Counted from the first letter of the stretch, positions 17,113-25,086 are shown. The stretch: DNA of 44,580 nt from an uncultured Pelagibacteraceae bacterium (GCA_902586395.1 CACIHL010000002.1:1-44580); one strand, 5' to 3'. A program made the numbers and translations. The notes: generated from the letters alone by a model not told the origin.

Positions 17113-17397
17113 ATGAAATATTTTGTTTATTTATTAGTTTCAAAGAAAAATAGTAAGATTTTTTCCTATGTTGGAATGACTAAAGATCTAAATAAAAGGA
17201 TTACTCTTCATAACTCTTCTAAAGGAGCTAAATATACCAAGGGAAAAAAATGGCTTTTAGCTTATAAAAAATCTTACAATTCTAAATCAAAAGCCTTAAA
17301 AGAGGAATATAGTCTCAAAAAAGACAAAAAAAAAAGGGAGAAAATTAAATTAAACTTTAATTTAAAAAATGAGAATTTCAATTCTTTTACCATATAA
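17113..17397 (+). CDS. GIY-YIG-domain protein (UPF0213/YhbQ-like)
   Basis: The 94 residues show FVYLL and YVGMTKDLNKRITLHN (GIY-YIG strands plus the catalytic arginine helix), GAKYTKGKKW and EEYSLKKDKKKREK with the conserved glutamate. This is the compact single-domain GIY-YIG group, presumed nucleases of unknown role. Its ATG falls two bases beyond the tRNA-Glu remnant, so its original upstream region was replaced at the junction. No Shine-Dalgarno is visible. It overlaps the next gene by 29 bases. Confidence 0.8.
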   Translation: MKYFVYLLVSKKNSKIFSYVGMTKDLNKRITLHNSSKGAKYTKGKKWLLAYKKSYNSKSKALKEEYSLKKDKKKREKIKLNFNLKNENFNSFTI

Positions 17398-19480
17398 AGA
17401 AAACTTTTCACCCCTGTATCCTGGAGCTGTTTCTTTGTTTATTAATTCAATGAATAAGTTAAGTATCTATAAAAAAGAAATTACTGTATACGGTTCGACA
17501 GATCTAAAAGAAAAATTCTCTGATAATTACATAAATATTCAATTAAAAAAAAGTTTTTTAAAAAGTCAAACACGAGATTATGTAAATAAATTTGTTGAAT
17601 TACATAAAAATCAAAATACTGATATAATTGAGATACACAATAGACCTAATTATGTTGAATTTTTAAAATCTTTAAACTCAAAAAAAGTTTTATACTTTCA
17701 TAATGACCCTATATCGATGATAGGTTCTAAATCAGCACTAGAAAGAAAAGAATTAATCAGAAGTTGTGCAAAAATTATTTTTAATAGTGAATGGTCTAAA
17801 AAACAGTTTTTGAAAAAACTTGATAAATTTTACCATAAATCTGAAAAACTAGAAGTAATACATCAATCAATCAATAAAGAAGAAGTTAATATTAATAAAA
17901 AAGAAAAATTAATTACTTTCGTAGGAAAACTGAATTCGGCAAAAGGTTACGATTTATTTGGTAAATCAATTTTAAAAATATTAGACAAACATAGGGATTG
18001 GAAATCTATAGTCATTGGAGATGAACCAAGAGAAAGACTAATTTTTAATCATAAAAATCTTAAAGTTTTGGGTTTTCAAAATCATACAAAAGTTTTAAAT
18101 ATCTTTAAGAAAACAAGTATTGCAGTAGCTTGTTCTAGATGGGAAGAGCCTTTTGGTAGAACAAGTTTAGAAGCATCAAGCCGTGGTTGCGCAGTTATTG
18201 TTTCAAACAGGGGTGGTTTACCAGAAACAATAACAAACGGTATTATCGTTAGAAATTTAAATGTTAAAAATCTATTCAATGCCATTAATAAATTAATTAA
18301 GAACAATAAACAAAGAAAAAATTTACAGAAATCTTCTTTAAAGAATTTTTATTTAACTGATGAATACATTTGTAAAAAAATAGACATTTATCGGAACAAA
18401 ATTGTAAACCAAAAATTAAATTTAAATGGATCTTTAAATTTAAAAAAATTAAAAATTTTACATGTAACTAATTTTAATGAAAGACATAATGGAAGATTAT
18501 TTTACAATACTGGGAAAAGGATCAATAATGGTCTTATAAGATTAAATCATAGCGTCCTGGAATTTAGTGATAGAGATATAGTTAGTTATTATAGAAGTTT
18601 AAATGATATCAACGGCTCCAAAAGATTAAACAAAAAATTAATTGAGGTAATTAGTAACTATGTTCCAGATATAATTATTCTTGGTCATGCTGATTTAATA
18701 AAAAAAGAAACTTTAAATTTTATTAAAAAAAATTATCCTAATATAAAAATGTGTCAGTGGTTTTTAGATAGAATGGATACGCAGTGGTTAAGCAATAAAA
18801 AAAGGTTTTTAGATAAGATTGATATGATGGATGCAAGTTTTTGTACGACAGAACCTAAATCGCTCAATATACCCTCCAAGTATGAGGTTTTTTATATACC
18901 AAATCCTGTAGATGAATCTTTTGAAAAATTAGAGAATTATAAAAATAAAAATTTCAATAATGATGTTTTTTTTGCAATGAGCCATGGCGTTCATAGAGGT
19001 GTGCTTAAAAAAGGAAAGTTCGATCAAAGGGAAAATTTTATAAATAAATTAATTTCTGTAACTCCAAATATAAGATTCGATTTATATGGAATGAATGGAG
19101 TTCAGCCTGTTTGGGCAGATAATTATTTATATGCAATATCACAATCAAAAATTGGTTTAAACCTAAGCCAAGGAAAACCAGCACAGTTTTATTCTAGTGA
19201 TAGATTTGCTCAACTAATTGGCAATGGATTATTAGTTATGGTAGATGAAAAAACAAAAATAGGTAATTTTTTTAATAAAGATGAAATTATACTTTATAAA
19301 AATATTAATGATTTATCTTCTAAAATAATTAAATACAGTAATGATAATAAGTTAAGATGTAAAATTGCAAAAAAAGGTAGAGATAAATACTTTAAATATT
19401 TTAATTCTACAGTCGTAGCCGATTATATAGTAAATAAAACCATTGGAACAAAAAGAAGATTTTTTTGGGAAAATGTTTAA
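17369..19480 (+). CDS. Two-domain glycosyltransferase (GT4 fused to a second GT-B domain)
   Basis: Residues 1 to about 355 form a GT4 retaining glycosyltransferase: FVGKLNSAKGYDLF begins the nucleotide-sugar half, and EEPFGRTSLEASSRGCAVIV is the classic E-x7-E-type region. From about 365 (LKILHVTNFNERHNGRLFYN) a second GT-B-like unit starts, with NDVFFAMSHGVHRGVL and a C-terminal FYSSDRFAQLIGNGLLV resembling the CgeB/Glyco_trans_1_2 group. At 703 residues it is about twice a normal GT. It is probably cytoplasmic or membrane-peripheral, building a surface polysaccharide with the genes that follow. Acceptor and sugar are unknown. Confidence 0.8.
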   Translation: MRISILLPYKENFSPLYPGAVSLFINSMNKLSIYKKEITVYGSTDLKEKFSDNYINIQLKKSFLKSQTRDYVNKFVELHKNQNTDIIEIHNRPNYVEFLKSLNSKKVLYFHNDPISMIGSKSALERKELIRSCAKIIFNSEWSKKQFLKKLDKFYHKSEKLEVIHQSINKEEVNINKKEKLITFVGKLNSAKGYDLFGKSILKILDKHRDWKSIVIGDEPRERLIFNHKNLKVLGFQNHTKVLNIFKKTSIAVACSRWEEPFGRTSLEASSRGCAVIVSNRGGLPETITNGIIVRNLNVKNLFNAINKLIKNNKQRKNLQKSSLKNFYLTDEYICKKIDIYRNKIVNQKLNLNGSLNLKKLKILHVTNFNERHNGRLFYNTGKRINNGLIRLNHSVLEFSDRDIVSYYRSLNDINGSKRLNKKLIEVISNYVPDIIILGHADLIKKETLNFIKKNYPNIKMCQWFLDRMDTQWLSNKKRFLDKIDMMDASFCTTEPKSLNIPSKYEVFYIPNPVDESFEKLENYKNKNFNNDVFFAMSHGVHRGVLKKGKFDQRENFINKLISVTPNIRFDLYGMNGVQPVWADNYLYAISQSKIGLNLSQGKPAQFYSSDRFAQLIGNGLLVMVDEKTKIGNFFNKDEIILYKNINDLSSKIIKYSNDNKLRCKIAKKGRDKYFKYFNSTVVADYIVNKTIGTKRRFFWENV

Positions 19481-20350
19481 ATGTTTTCGATAATTATTCC
19501 TACATTTAATAATTTAGATTATCTCAAACTTTGTATCAAAAGTATTCGACAAAACTCAAAATATACTCATCAAATAATTCCTCATGTAAATATCGGAGAA
19601 GATGGAACCTGTGATTTTTTACGAGGTGAGAATATTGATTTTACTTTTACTAAATACAATTCAGGAATTTGTGAAGGAATGAATAGAGCATCAAAAAAAT
19701 CAAAATTTAAATATATATTATATTCACATGACGACTTTTATTTCTGTCCAAATTGGGATGAAGTTTTAAAAAATGAAGTTGATACTATTGGCCACAATAA
19801 TTTTTACTTATCTGGAGTTATGATGAATAATGGACCAATAAGATTCAATGCTGGATCAGATATAAAAAACTTTGATGAAAATAAAGTTTTAAATGAATAC
19901 CAAAATTATAATCATTATGATTTTCAGGGATCAACATGGGCACCACATCTTTTGCATAGAGACTTATGGGATAAGGTAGGGGGGTTTAGCGAGGAATTCT
20001 TTCCTGGCACTGGTTCGGACCCTGATTTAAACATGAAGTTATGGCAAGAAGGTGTAAGAGTATTTAAAGGACTTAATAATTGTAAAGTTTATCATTTTGG
20101 CTCAATAGTCACACGAAAGTATAAAAATCATCCTACAATTATCACAGAATCAGGCAGCAAAGGTGGAAAAATTTTTCTTTTAAAATGGGGTATAACAATT
20201 AAGTTTTTTAAAAAATTTTATTTAAGATCGGACCAAAAATATGACGGACCTCTAAATAAACCAGTTAAAAATTTAAACTTTTTTACTAAACTTATGTTAT
20301 GTAAATTAAACTATATATATCTTAAATTAATTAATAATTTTAAAAAATGA
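19481..20350 (+). CDS. GT2-family glycosyltransferase
   Basis: A GT-A fold inverting transferase of 289 residues: FSIIIPTFNNLDYLKLCIKS at the N terminus, GICEGMNRASKKSKFKYILY, and SHDDFYFCPNWD carrying the metal-binding acidic motif. GGFSEEFFPGTGSDPDLNMK is the acceptor-side acidic motif typical of GT2 with a cluster D residue. No membrane helices are evident. It starts directly after the stop of the two-domain GT and overlaps the next gene by 4 bases. Confidence 0.88.
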   Translation: MFSIIIPTFNNLDYLKLCIKSIRQNSKYTHQIIPHVNIGEDGTCDFLRGENIDFTFTKYNSGICEGMNRASKKSKFKYILYSHDDFYFCPNWDEVLKNEVDTIGHNNFYLSGVMMNNGPIRFNAGSDIKNFDENKVLNEYQNYNHYDFQGSTWAPHLLHRDLWDKVGGFSEEFFPGTGSDPDLNMKLWQEGVRVFKGLNNCKVYHFGSIVTRKYKNHPTIITESGSKGGKIFLLKWGITIKFFKKFYLRSDQKYDGPLNKPVKNLNFFTKLMLCKLNYIYLKLINNFKK

Positions 20351-21156
20351 GTGATTTATTTATCTATTGCTTAACATCAAAAAAATACAACCTTTTTAAA
20401 TATTTACCATCTAATATAATTCCTTTGGGTCTTGGGGATAATGTTTATCCCAAAGATTTTTTGAATGAAAAATTAGGTATAAATATTACAAAACATAATA
20501 AATATCTCGCCGAAATGACTGGAATATATTGGGTTTACAAAAACCAAATTAACAAATTTAAAAAAGATGATTGGATTGGTTTTTGTCATTATAGAAGGTT
20601 TTGGCTTAATGACTTCTATAATAAAAATCATAAAATAAAATCATCCTTGTACTCAAAATTACTCATAGATAATGGAAAATTTAAAAAAACGGAAGTTATA
20701 CTTGCCCAACCAACAAAACTTAAGAGAGAAACAATCATGGATCATTTCATCAATAACCATGGTGACAAAATTATTTTTGAAGCAATAAATATTTTAGACG
20801 AAAAAACCGCGAAAGATTTTAAAGATTATCTTAATAATAGAGAATTTAGTTGTTGCAACATGTTTATCACAAAGCCGAAAATTCTAATAGATTATTGCGA
20901 ATTTGTTTTTCCATATTTACTCAAGATACTTAAATATTGCGAAGATAACAATCTATGCACTGGCAAAAATACCAAGTTACCAGCTTATTTTATTGAGAGA
21001 TTTACTTCTTTTTGGTTTCATAAAAATACAAATGTAAGTTATTTGTCATATGCTCAATTAAATAATTTTTTTGCCTCTGATTTTTTAAATAAATTTATAA
21101 ATACATTTAAGTTACCTGGAACTTTTATGTTTTATCCGACAGTTTTAGATATATAG
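20347..21156 (+). CDS. DUF4422-family glycosyltransferase
   Basis: The pattern YLAEMTGIYWVYKN, WIGFCHYRRFW, FSCCNMFITKP and PAYFIERFTSFWF is that of DUF4422, a family found in capsule and O-antigen loci and treated as glycosyltransferases. Length is 269 residues. Biochemical activity of the family is poorly characterised, so the precise reaction is inference from context. Confidence 0.8.
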   Translation: MSDLFIYCLTSKKYNLFKYLPSNIIPLGLGDNVYPKDFLNEKLGINITKHNKYLAEMTGIYWVYKNQINKFKKDDWIGFCHYRRFWLNDFYNKNHKIKSSLYSKLLIDNGKFKKTEVILAQPTKLKRETIMDHFINNHGDKIIFEAINILDEKTAKDFKDYLNNREFSCCNMFITKPKILIDYCEFVFPYLLKILKYCEDNNLCTGKNTKLPAYFIERFTSFWFHKNTNVSYLSYAQLNNFFASDFLNKFINTFKLPGTFMFYPTVLDI

Positions 21157-21164
21157 TATGAGAA

Positions 21165-22292
21165 ATGATTGAATCTGATGTGATTATTGTTGGGGGAGGG
21201 CCTGTAGGATGTGTTTTAGCTAATAAGTTATCAAATGAATTGAATTTAAAATGCTTGATAATTGAAAAAAGAAACCATATTGCCGGGAATTGTTACGATG
21301 AATACAATAAAAAAGGACTATTATACCATAAATATGGTCCTCATTATTTAAGATTCAAAAATCGGAAGACTCTAAATTATTTATCCAAATTTACAAAATG
21401 GATACCAGGAGAATATATAGTCAAATCATATGTAAATAAAAAATTATACCCGATACCAATTAATCTCGAAACTTTGGAAATGTTTTTTAACAGAAAATTT
21501 AATTCAAAAAAAGATGTTGTGGATTTCTTGGATAAAAAAAGAATAAAATTAAAAAAAATTAAGAACGCAGAAGATTTTATTCTATCAAAGTTGGGTAAAG
21601 AAATTTATGAGAATTTTTATAAAAACTATACGATTAAACAATGGGGCATACATCCTAGAAATCTATCTAAAACCATAACGGGAAGACTTCCCATTAGGAT
21701 AAATCGCAATCCATACTATGTTAAGGAAAAATTGAGATTAATGCCCAAAAAAGGTTTTACTGAAATGTTTAAAAAGATGATTAATAATAAAAATATTACA
21801 GTCAAATTAAATACTGATTTTAATAAAATTAAAAAAAATTTACGATTTAAGCATTTCCTTATTTATACCGGAGAACCAGATAGGTATTTTAATTATAAGT
21901 ATGGAAAGTTAAACTGGAGATCTTTAATTTTTAAATTTAAGAATCATAAAAAGAAACTTTTACAAAAATGTGTTCAGTATAATTATCCAAATGATCATAA
22001 GTACACCAGAACTGTTGAAATAAAACATGTGACCAAGCAAAAAAGCAACTATACAGTGATTTCAAAGGAATACCCGACCAACAAAGGTGATCCTTATTAT
22101 CCCATAATAAATGATAAAAACTTAAGATTATTCAAAAAATATGAAAATTTGATGAATAAAGAGGCTAAGAATAATATTTTTTTTGAGGGTAGGTTAGCCA
22201 GATACACATATTACAATACTGACGAGGTGATCGAAAGAGCTCTAGATCTATATTTAAATTTAAAAAAAAAATTCAAAAAGATTAAAAATTAA
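21165..22292 (+). CDS. glf: UDP-galactopyranose mutase
   Basis: FAD-binding DVIIVGGGPVGCVLANKL begins the protein, followed by EKRNHIAGNCYDE, HKYGPHYLRF and a late ARYTYYNTDEVIERAL, matching Glf. The 375-residue length is normal. The flavoenzyme converts UDP-galactopyranose to UDP-galactofuranose, so the glycan made here probably contains galactofuranose. The 3' end overlaps the convergent GT2 gene by 4 bases. Confidence 0.92.
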   Translation: MIESDVIIVGGGPVGCVLANKLSNELNLKCLIIEKRNHIAGNCYDEYNKKGLLYHKYGPHYLRFKNRKTLNYLSKFTKWIPGEYIVKSYVNKKLYPIPINLETLEMFFNRKFNSKKDVVDFLDKKRIKLKKIKNAEDFILSKLGKEIYENFYKNYTIKQWGIHPRNLSKTITGRLPIRINRNPYYVKEKLRLMPKKGFTEMFKKMINNKNITVKLNTDFNKIKKNLRFKHFLIYTGEPDRYFNYKYGKLNWRSLIFKFKNHKKKLLQKCVQYNYPNDHKYTRTVEIKHVTKQKSNYTVISKEYPTNKGDPYYPIINDKNLRLFKKYENLMNKEAKNNIFFEGRLARYTYYNTDEVIERALDLYLNLKKKFKKIKN

Positions 22293-23152
22293 AAATCTTC
22301 AATACGTTTGAATGATTTGTTATTCTTTATTGAGTTTATTAAACCATTTAATCTAATTTGGTATTTTGATTTAGTAACTTTATTACCAGAAATAGTATTA
22401 AGACAAATCCTAAAGATTATTCTTAATAAAGCAGGCAAAAACAGTATTAGAGCTGTTAATTTGCCGTATTTTTTTCTATAATAATAAAACTTTGACCAAA
22501 TGAAATGCCATGAATACAGACTCTTAAGTTTACTAAGTTCTTCTTCATTTTTTGTTTCAACAGATGAACCGATATCATGATATACTTTTTGAGAGTTTAC
22601 TTGGTAAATCTTAAAGTTATTTTTATTTGATCTAAAACAATAATCAGTTTCTTCAAAATAAAGGAAGAAATTTTCATCAAACCCTCTATTTTTATCAAAT
22701 ACCTCAGAACAAAAAAACATTGCAGATCCACTTATTGACTCTATCAATCCATATTTTTCATTTATATTTGATTGCTTATGTGATCTCTCACTTACATTTT
22801 CAAATCTAGGTCCTAAAGCTCCAAAATTATCATTTAATTCTTTTGCTGACTCATAAAAAACACTGATTAATTTATCATCAATCTTCTGCATATCTGGATT
22901 CAAAACAAAAAAGTATTTCGTAGCAACATGTCTCCTTGCTAGATTTATTGCACTTCCATACCCATCATTTTCAGAAAAAATTATTTCTGTTTTTTTTCCT
23001 AGTTTTGAAAGCTCAATTTCAATTGATTTATCTAAAGAGTTTTCAACTATTATTATTTTAATATCATTTGAAATATCCTTAATTAAATTAATTAATTTCT
23101 TTTTACTTTTATGTGAAACTATGACTATTGTAACATTATCAATAAAATTCAT
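22289..23152 (-). CDS. GT2-family glycosyltransferase (rhamnosyltransferase-like)
   Basis: VTIVIVSHKSKKKLINLIKD, then SENDGYGSAINLARRHVATK and FFVLNPDMQ (the DxD-equivalent), with GFDENFFLYFEETDYCFR, the WbbL-type pattern seen in rhamnosyl- and galactofuranosyltransferases. A C-terminal hydrophobic stretch (LTALILFLPALLRIIF) may be membrane-associated. It is transcribed opposite to the rest of the glycan genes, next to the recombinase gene (12 bp gap). Confidence 0.87.
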   Translation of the reverse strand: MNFIDNVTIVIVSHKSKKKLINLIKDISNDIKIIIVENSLDKSIEIELSKLGKKTEIIFSENDGYGSAINLARRHVATKYFFVLNPDMQKIDDKLISVFYESAKELNDNFGALGPRFENVSERSHKQSNINEKYGLIESISGSAMFFCSEVFDKNRGFDENFFLYFEETDYCFRSNKNNFKIYQVNSQKVYHDIGSSVETKNEEELSKLKSLYSWHFIWSKFYYYRKKYGKLTALILFLPALLRIIFRICLNTISGNKVTKSKYQIRLNGLINSIKNNKSFKRIEDF

Positions 23153-23164
23153 TATATTTTTCTT

Positions 23165-24118
23165 TTATACCTTTATCTTATTTAGAGCATTATTCTTAAA
23201 GATATTTGCTTCTTTAATATATCTTCTTACCATTTGAGTTGTTTTATGACCTGTCATAGCCATTATGCTTCTTTCATCAGCGCCAGACTCAGCAGCTACC
23301 GTAGCAAATCCTGATCTTAAGCTATGTCCTGCAAAGTTTTTATTTTCAATACCTGCTAAATTTAAATATTCTTTCATTAATAAAACTACTGATTGATCTG
23401 TTAGTCTTTTATCCGTTAATATTGAGCCTTTGGAAAATCTTCTAAAAATAGGTCCTGATTTTACTTTTGATATTTCCAACCATTTTTTTAAACTGGTTAC
23501 AGGGCAATAAGTTTCTTTAGTAAAATAGGGTAGGCCTTTAATCATTCCTTCTCCAAATTGATCTGTTTTTGATCTTCTAATGTTAATTTTGAGACCTTCA
23601 GGAACAAATTCTAAGTCCTCATAATCAATTGAAATCAACTCAGTTCTTCTAAATCCACCTCCAAACCCTACTAATATAATTGATCTATCTCTTAATTTTT
23701 TTATTTCTTCAATTTTTTGTTGATCAATTACATTAATTATTGATTTCAAATGATTGATTAATATAGGCTTTTTTCCTTTCTGAAAGCTTCCTTTAACCCT
23801 TTTTATACCTAATAAATTTTCAGTAATTATTGGATGTTTTGTATCTAAATAATGCCCTTTTAACTTATGAACCATACTTATTGATACCAATCTTCTTCTT
23901 AAAGTGCTTATTTTTGAATTTTTAGATAGATGAGTTAAGTAAATAGAGACTATTTTTGGCTCTGTTGGTAAAGAACTTAACCCATGTTTAGCACAAAAAG
24001 CTCCAAAGTCTTTAAAATCTGACTTATAAGCTCTTAATGTATTATTTGCTTTTGAGCTTTTAAGATTATTTAAAGTTGCTTCATGAAGCGATTTAAGATC
24101 TGTTGTTAATTTATTCAT
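23165..24118 (-). CDS. Tyrosine recombinase / phage-type integrase
   Basis: The N-terminal SAM-like core-binding domain (about residues 10-100, LRAYKSDFKDFGAFCAKH) leads to the catalytic domain: arginine I in GGFRRTELISIDYEDL, HSLRSG (HxxR) and GHKTTQMVRRYI with the histidine and nucleophilic tyrosine. All catalytic positions are present, so it should be active. The track starts at a TTG (24136); ATG at 24118 is likelier and gives 317 residues. An inverted repeat sits directly upstream. It is not XerC/D-like in context and probably moves the neighbouring island. Confidence 0.88.
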   Translation of the reverse strand: MNKLTTDLKSLHEATLNNLKSSKANNTLRAYKSDFKDFGAFCAKHGLSSLPTEPKIVSIYLTHLSKNSKISTLRRRLVSISMVHKLKGHYLDTKHPIITENLLGIKRVKGSFQKGKKPILINHLKSIINVIDQQKIEEIKKLRDRSIILVGFGGGFRRTELISIDYEDLEFVPEGLKINIRRSKTDQFGEGMIKGLPYFTKETYCPVTSLKKWLEISKVKSGPIFRRFSKGSILTDKRLTDQSVVLLMKEYLNLAGIENKNFAGHSLRSGFATVAAESGADERSIMAMTGHKTTQMVRRYIKEANIFKNNALNKIKV

Positions 24119-24120
24119 AT

Positions 24121-24153
24121 TTACTATTGATAACAATTAATTATCATTAGTAA
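24121..24153. promoter_or_regulatory. Inverted repeat upstream of the integrase start (operator or recombinase site)
   Basis: TTACTATTGATAA (24121-24133) and TTATCATTAGTAA (24141-24153) are reverse complements at 12 of 13 positions, around a 7-bp spacer. The repeat begins 3 bp before the integrase ATG and lies in the divergent gap shared with the small membrane protein gene. A dimeric regulator or the integrase itself could bind here. A related sequence, ACTATTGTTATT on the minus strand, recurs twice near 25.1 and 25.26 kb. Confidence 0.6.
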
Positions 24154-24200
24154 TAATATAAGTTATTTAAGATGTCAAGTAAATAAGTTAATTTGTTTTT

Positions 24201-24365
24201 ATGTTAAAATATATAATTTTAGCTTTAGCTTTTATTGGAATAGTTTTTTTTGTGCTGTTTAAATTTGAAAAATTGGATAAGCCTGAGAAAAAAAAATCCA
24301 TATATATTTTGATAGCAGTATTAATTTTAATTTTAGCTGGAATTGTTTCATTATTGTACTTTTAG
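24201..24365 (+). CDS. Small two-helix membrane protein, unknown
   Basis: ATG at 24201 opens a 54-residue frame, MLKYIILALAFIGIVFFVLF, then a charged turn FEKLDKPEKKKS, then a second hydrophobic helix ending GIVSLLYF. It is too short for the ORF track. Two helices with a lysine-rich loop form a hairpin membrane protein. I recognise no family. It is divergent from the integrase and precedes the GC-rich RNA candidate. Confidence 0.55.
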   Translation: MLKYIILALAFIGIVFFVLFKFEKLDKPEKKKSIYILIAVLILILAGIVSLLYF

Positions 24366-24439
24366 AGTTATTAACGTTATTCACACCTATCCTGTTTAAT
24401 CGCTTAAAAAGTGATACATTCAACCTAAGTAGTTTGTTA

Positions 24440-24637
24440 TTGTAGGATGAATTAAGGGGCAACCCTTAACTGGCCGACTGGGGAAAGGCCGAGAGGACCA
24501 AGCCCAGGGGGCAGAAAGTCTTACGGAGTAGCGCTAAAATCGTAGGGCGGAAGGCATGGCGGTAGCGCATACAACGACGTGCCAAAACTACTGTTCTTTG
24601 CACCGTAAAAAGTGCAAGGAAACAGGGGTTTTTCCTC
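24440..24637 (+). ncRNA. GC-rich structured RNA candidate, unidentified
   Basis: In an AT-rich genome this stretch is strikingly GC-rich: 34 of 60 bases in 24481-24540 and 33 of 60 in 24541-24600. Pairing elements visible by eye are TTAAGGG-GCAA-CCCTTAA (a stem capped by a GNRA loop), GGCC...GGCC, AGGAC...GTCTT enclosing GCCC...GGGC, GCGCTA...TAGCGC, and a 3' hairpin CTGTT-CTTTGCAC / GTGCAAGG-A-AACAG followed by GGGGTTTTT. No convincing protein is encoded on either strand. I could not match it to RNase P RNA, tmRNA, SRP RNA, 6S RNA or a riboswitch class I know. It lies directly before the alkyltransferase gene, so it may be a free RNA or its leader. Plus orientation is inferred from the terminator-like hairpin. 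Confidence 0.65.
24591..24634 (+). terminator. Terminator-like hairpin at the end of the RNA candidate
   Basis: CTGTTCTTTGCAC pairs with GTGCAAGGAAACAG (13 pairs, one bulged A) across an 8-base loop, then GGGGTTTTT. This resembles a Rho-independent terminator for a transcript arriving from the left, four bases before the ATG of the alkyltransferase gene. It could equally be an attenuator or the last helix of a structured leader. Confidence 0.5.
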
Positions 24638-24907
24638 ATGAAAGGCACTAGGTTTCAATTACAAGTGTGGAATTATCTTAAAAAGATACCCAAAGGTTCT
24701 GTAAAAACATATAAACAGGTAGCTATAGCAATAAATAAGCCGAAATCAGCTCGTGCGGTTGCTAATGCTTGTGCTGCGAACCCTTATGCCCCAAATATAC
24801 CATGTCATAGGGTAATTAGGTCTGATGGAGGCCTTGGAGGTTACTCCGGAAGAGGTGGAGTTGATCAAAAATTGAAATTATTGAGGTCAGAAAAGGTTGA
24901 TATTTAG
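24638..24907 (+). CDS. Minimal MGMT/Ogt-type alkyltransferase (DNA-binding domain only)
   Basis: FQLQVWNYLKKIPKGSVKTY, then SARAVANACAANPYAPNIPC and HRVIRSDGGLGGYSGR match the C-terminal domain of O6-alkylguanine-DNA alkyltransferase, with the acceptor cysteine retained (C56 in PCHRV) and the arginine-finger RAVA present. At 89 residues it lacks the usual N-terminal domain. Because the cysteine is not replaced by tryptophan, it is not a typical alkyltransferase-like (Atl) protein. It may repair alkylated bases stoichiometrically. There is no Shine-Dalgarno; the start follows the GC-rich RNA candidate. Confidence 0.82.
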   Translation: MKGTRFQLQVWNYLKKIPKGSVKTYKQVAIAINKPKSARAVANACAANPYAPNIPCHRVIRSDGGLGGYSGRGGVDQKLKLLRSEKVDI

Positions 24908-25001
24908 GGCTTTTTTTCACTCAAAAACCCAATTAAATCAACGTTTTTTTAATATTAAGGCTATAAATTGATATTATTTATAGATTCAACGATCAGTTGC
25001 A

Positions 25002-25040
25002 CCATTCAGAGGGTAATTCTTAAAATTGACCCCTCTATGG
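25002..25040. other. Imperfect long hairpin
   Basis: CCAT-TC-AGAGGG-T-AATT pairs with AATT-G-A-C-CCCTCT-ATGG around a 4-base loop (CTTA), with three small bulges. It has no T tract on its 3' side, so it is not a standard terminator. It could be a processed RNA end, a protein site or a mobile-element end. Confidence 0.5.
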
Positions 25041-25086
25041 CCGTTTAAATAGCATATTCAATATCTGCATTGGTCTAAAATTATTG

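Noticed and set aside
24440-24637. RNase P RNA, tmRNA, SRP RNA or 6S RNA
   Set aside because: I saw no GAGGAAAGUCC block of RNase P, no tag reading frame or T arm of tmRNA, no SRP GGAAGGAAGCAGC loop, and no single long rod with central bubble as in 6S.
24635-24644. TCATGAAAGG identical to the start of the tRNA-Glu remnant at 17074-17083, a possible far att site
   Set aside because: Only ten bases match; the following T-arm and acceptor sequence is absent. Too short in AT-rich DNA to call.
24466-24648. Minus-strand ORF of 60 residues across the GC-rich region
   Set aside because: Biased composition and no recognisable motif; it mirrors the structured-RNA region and has no supporting spacing.
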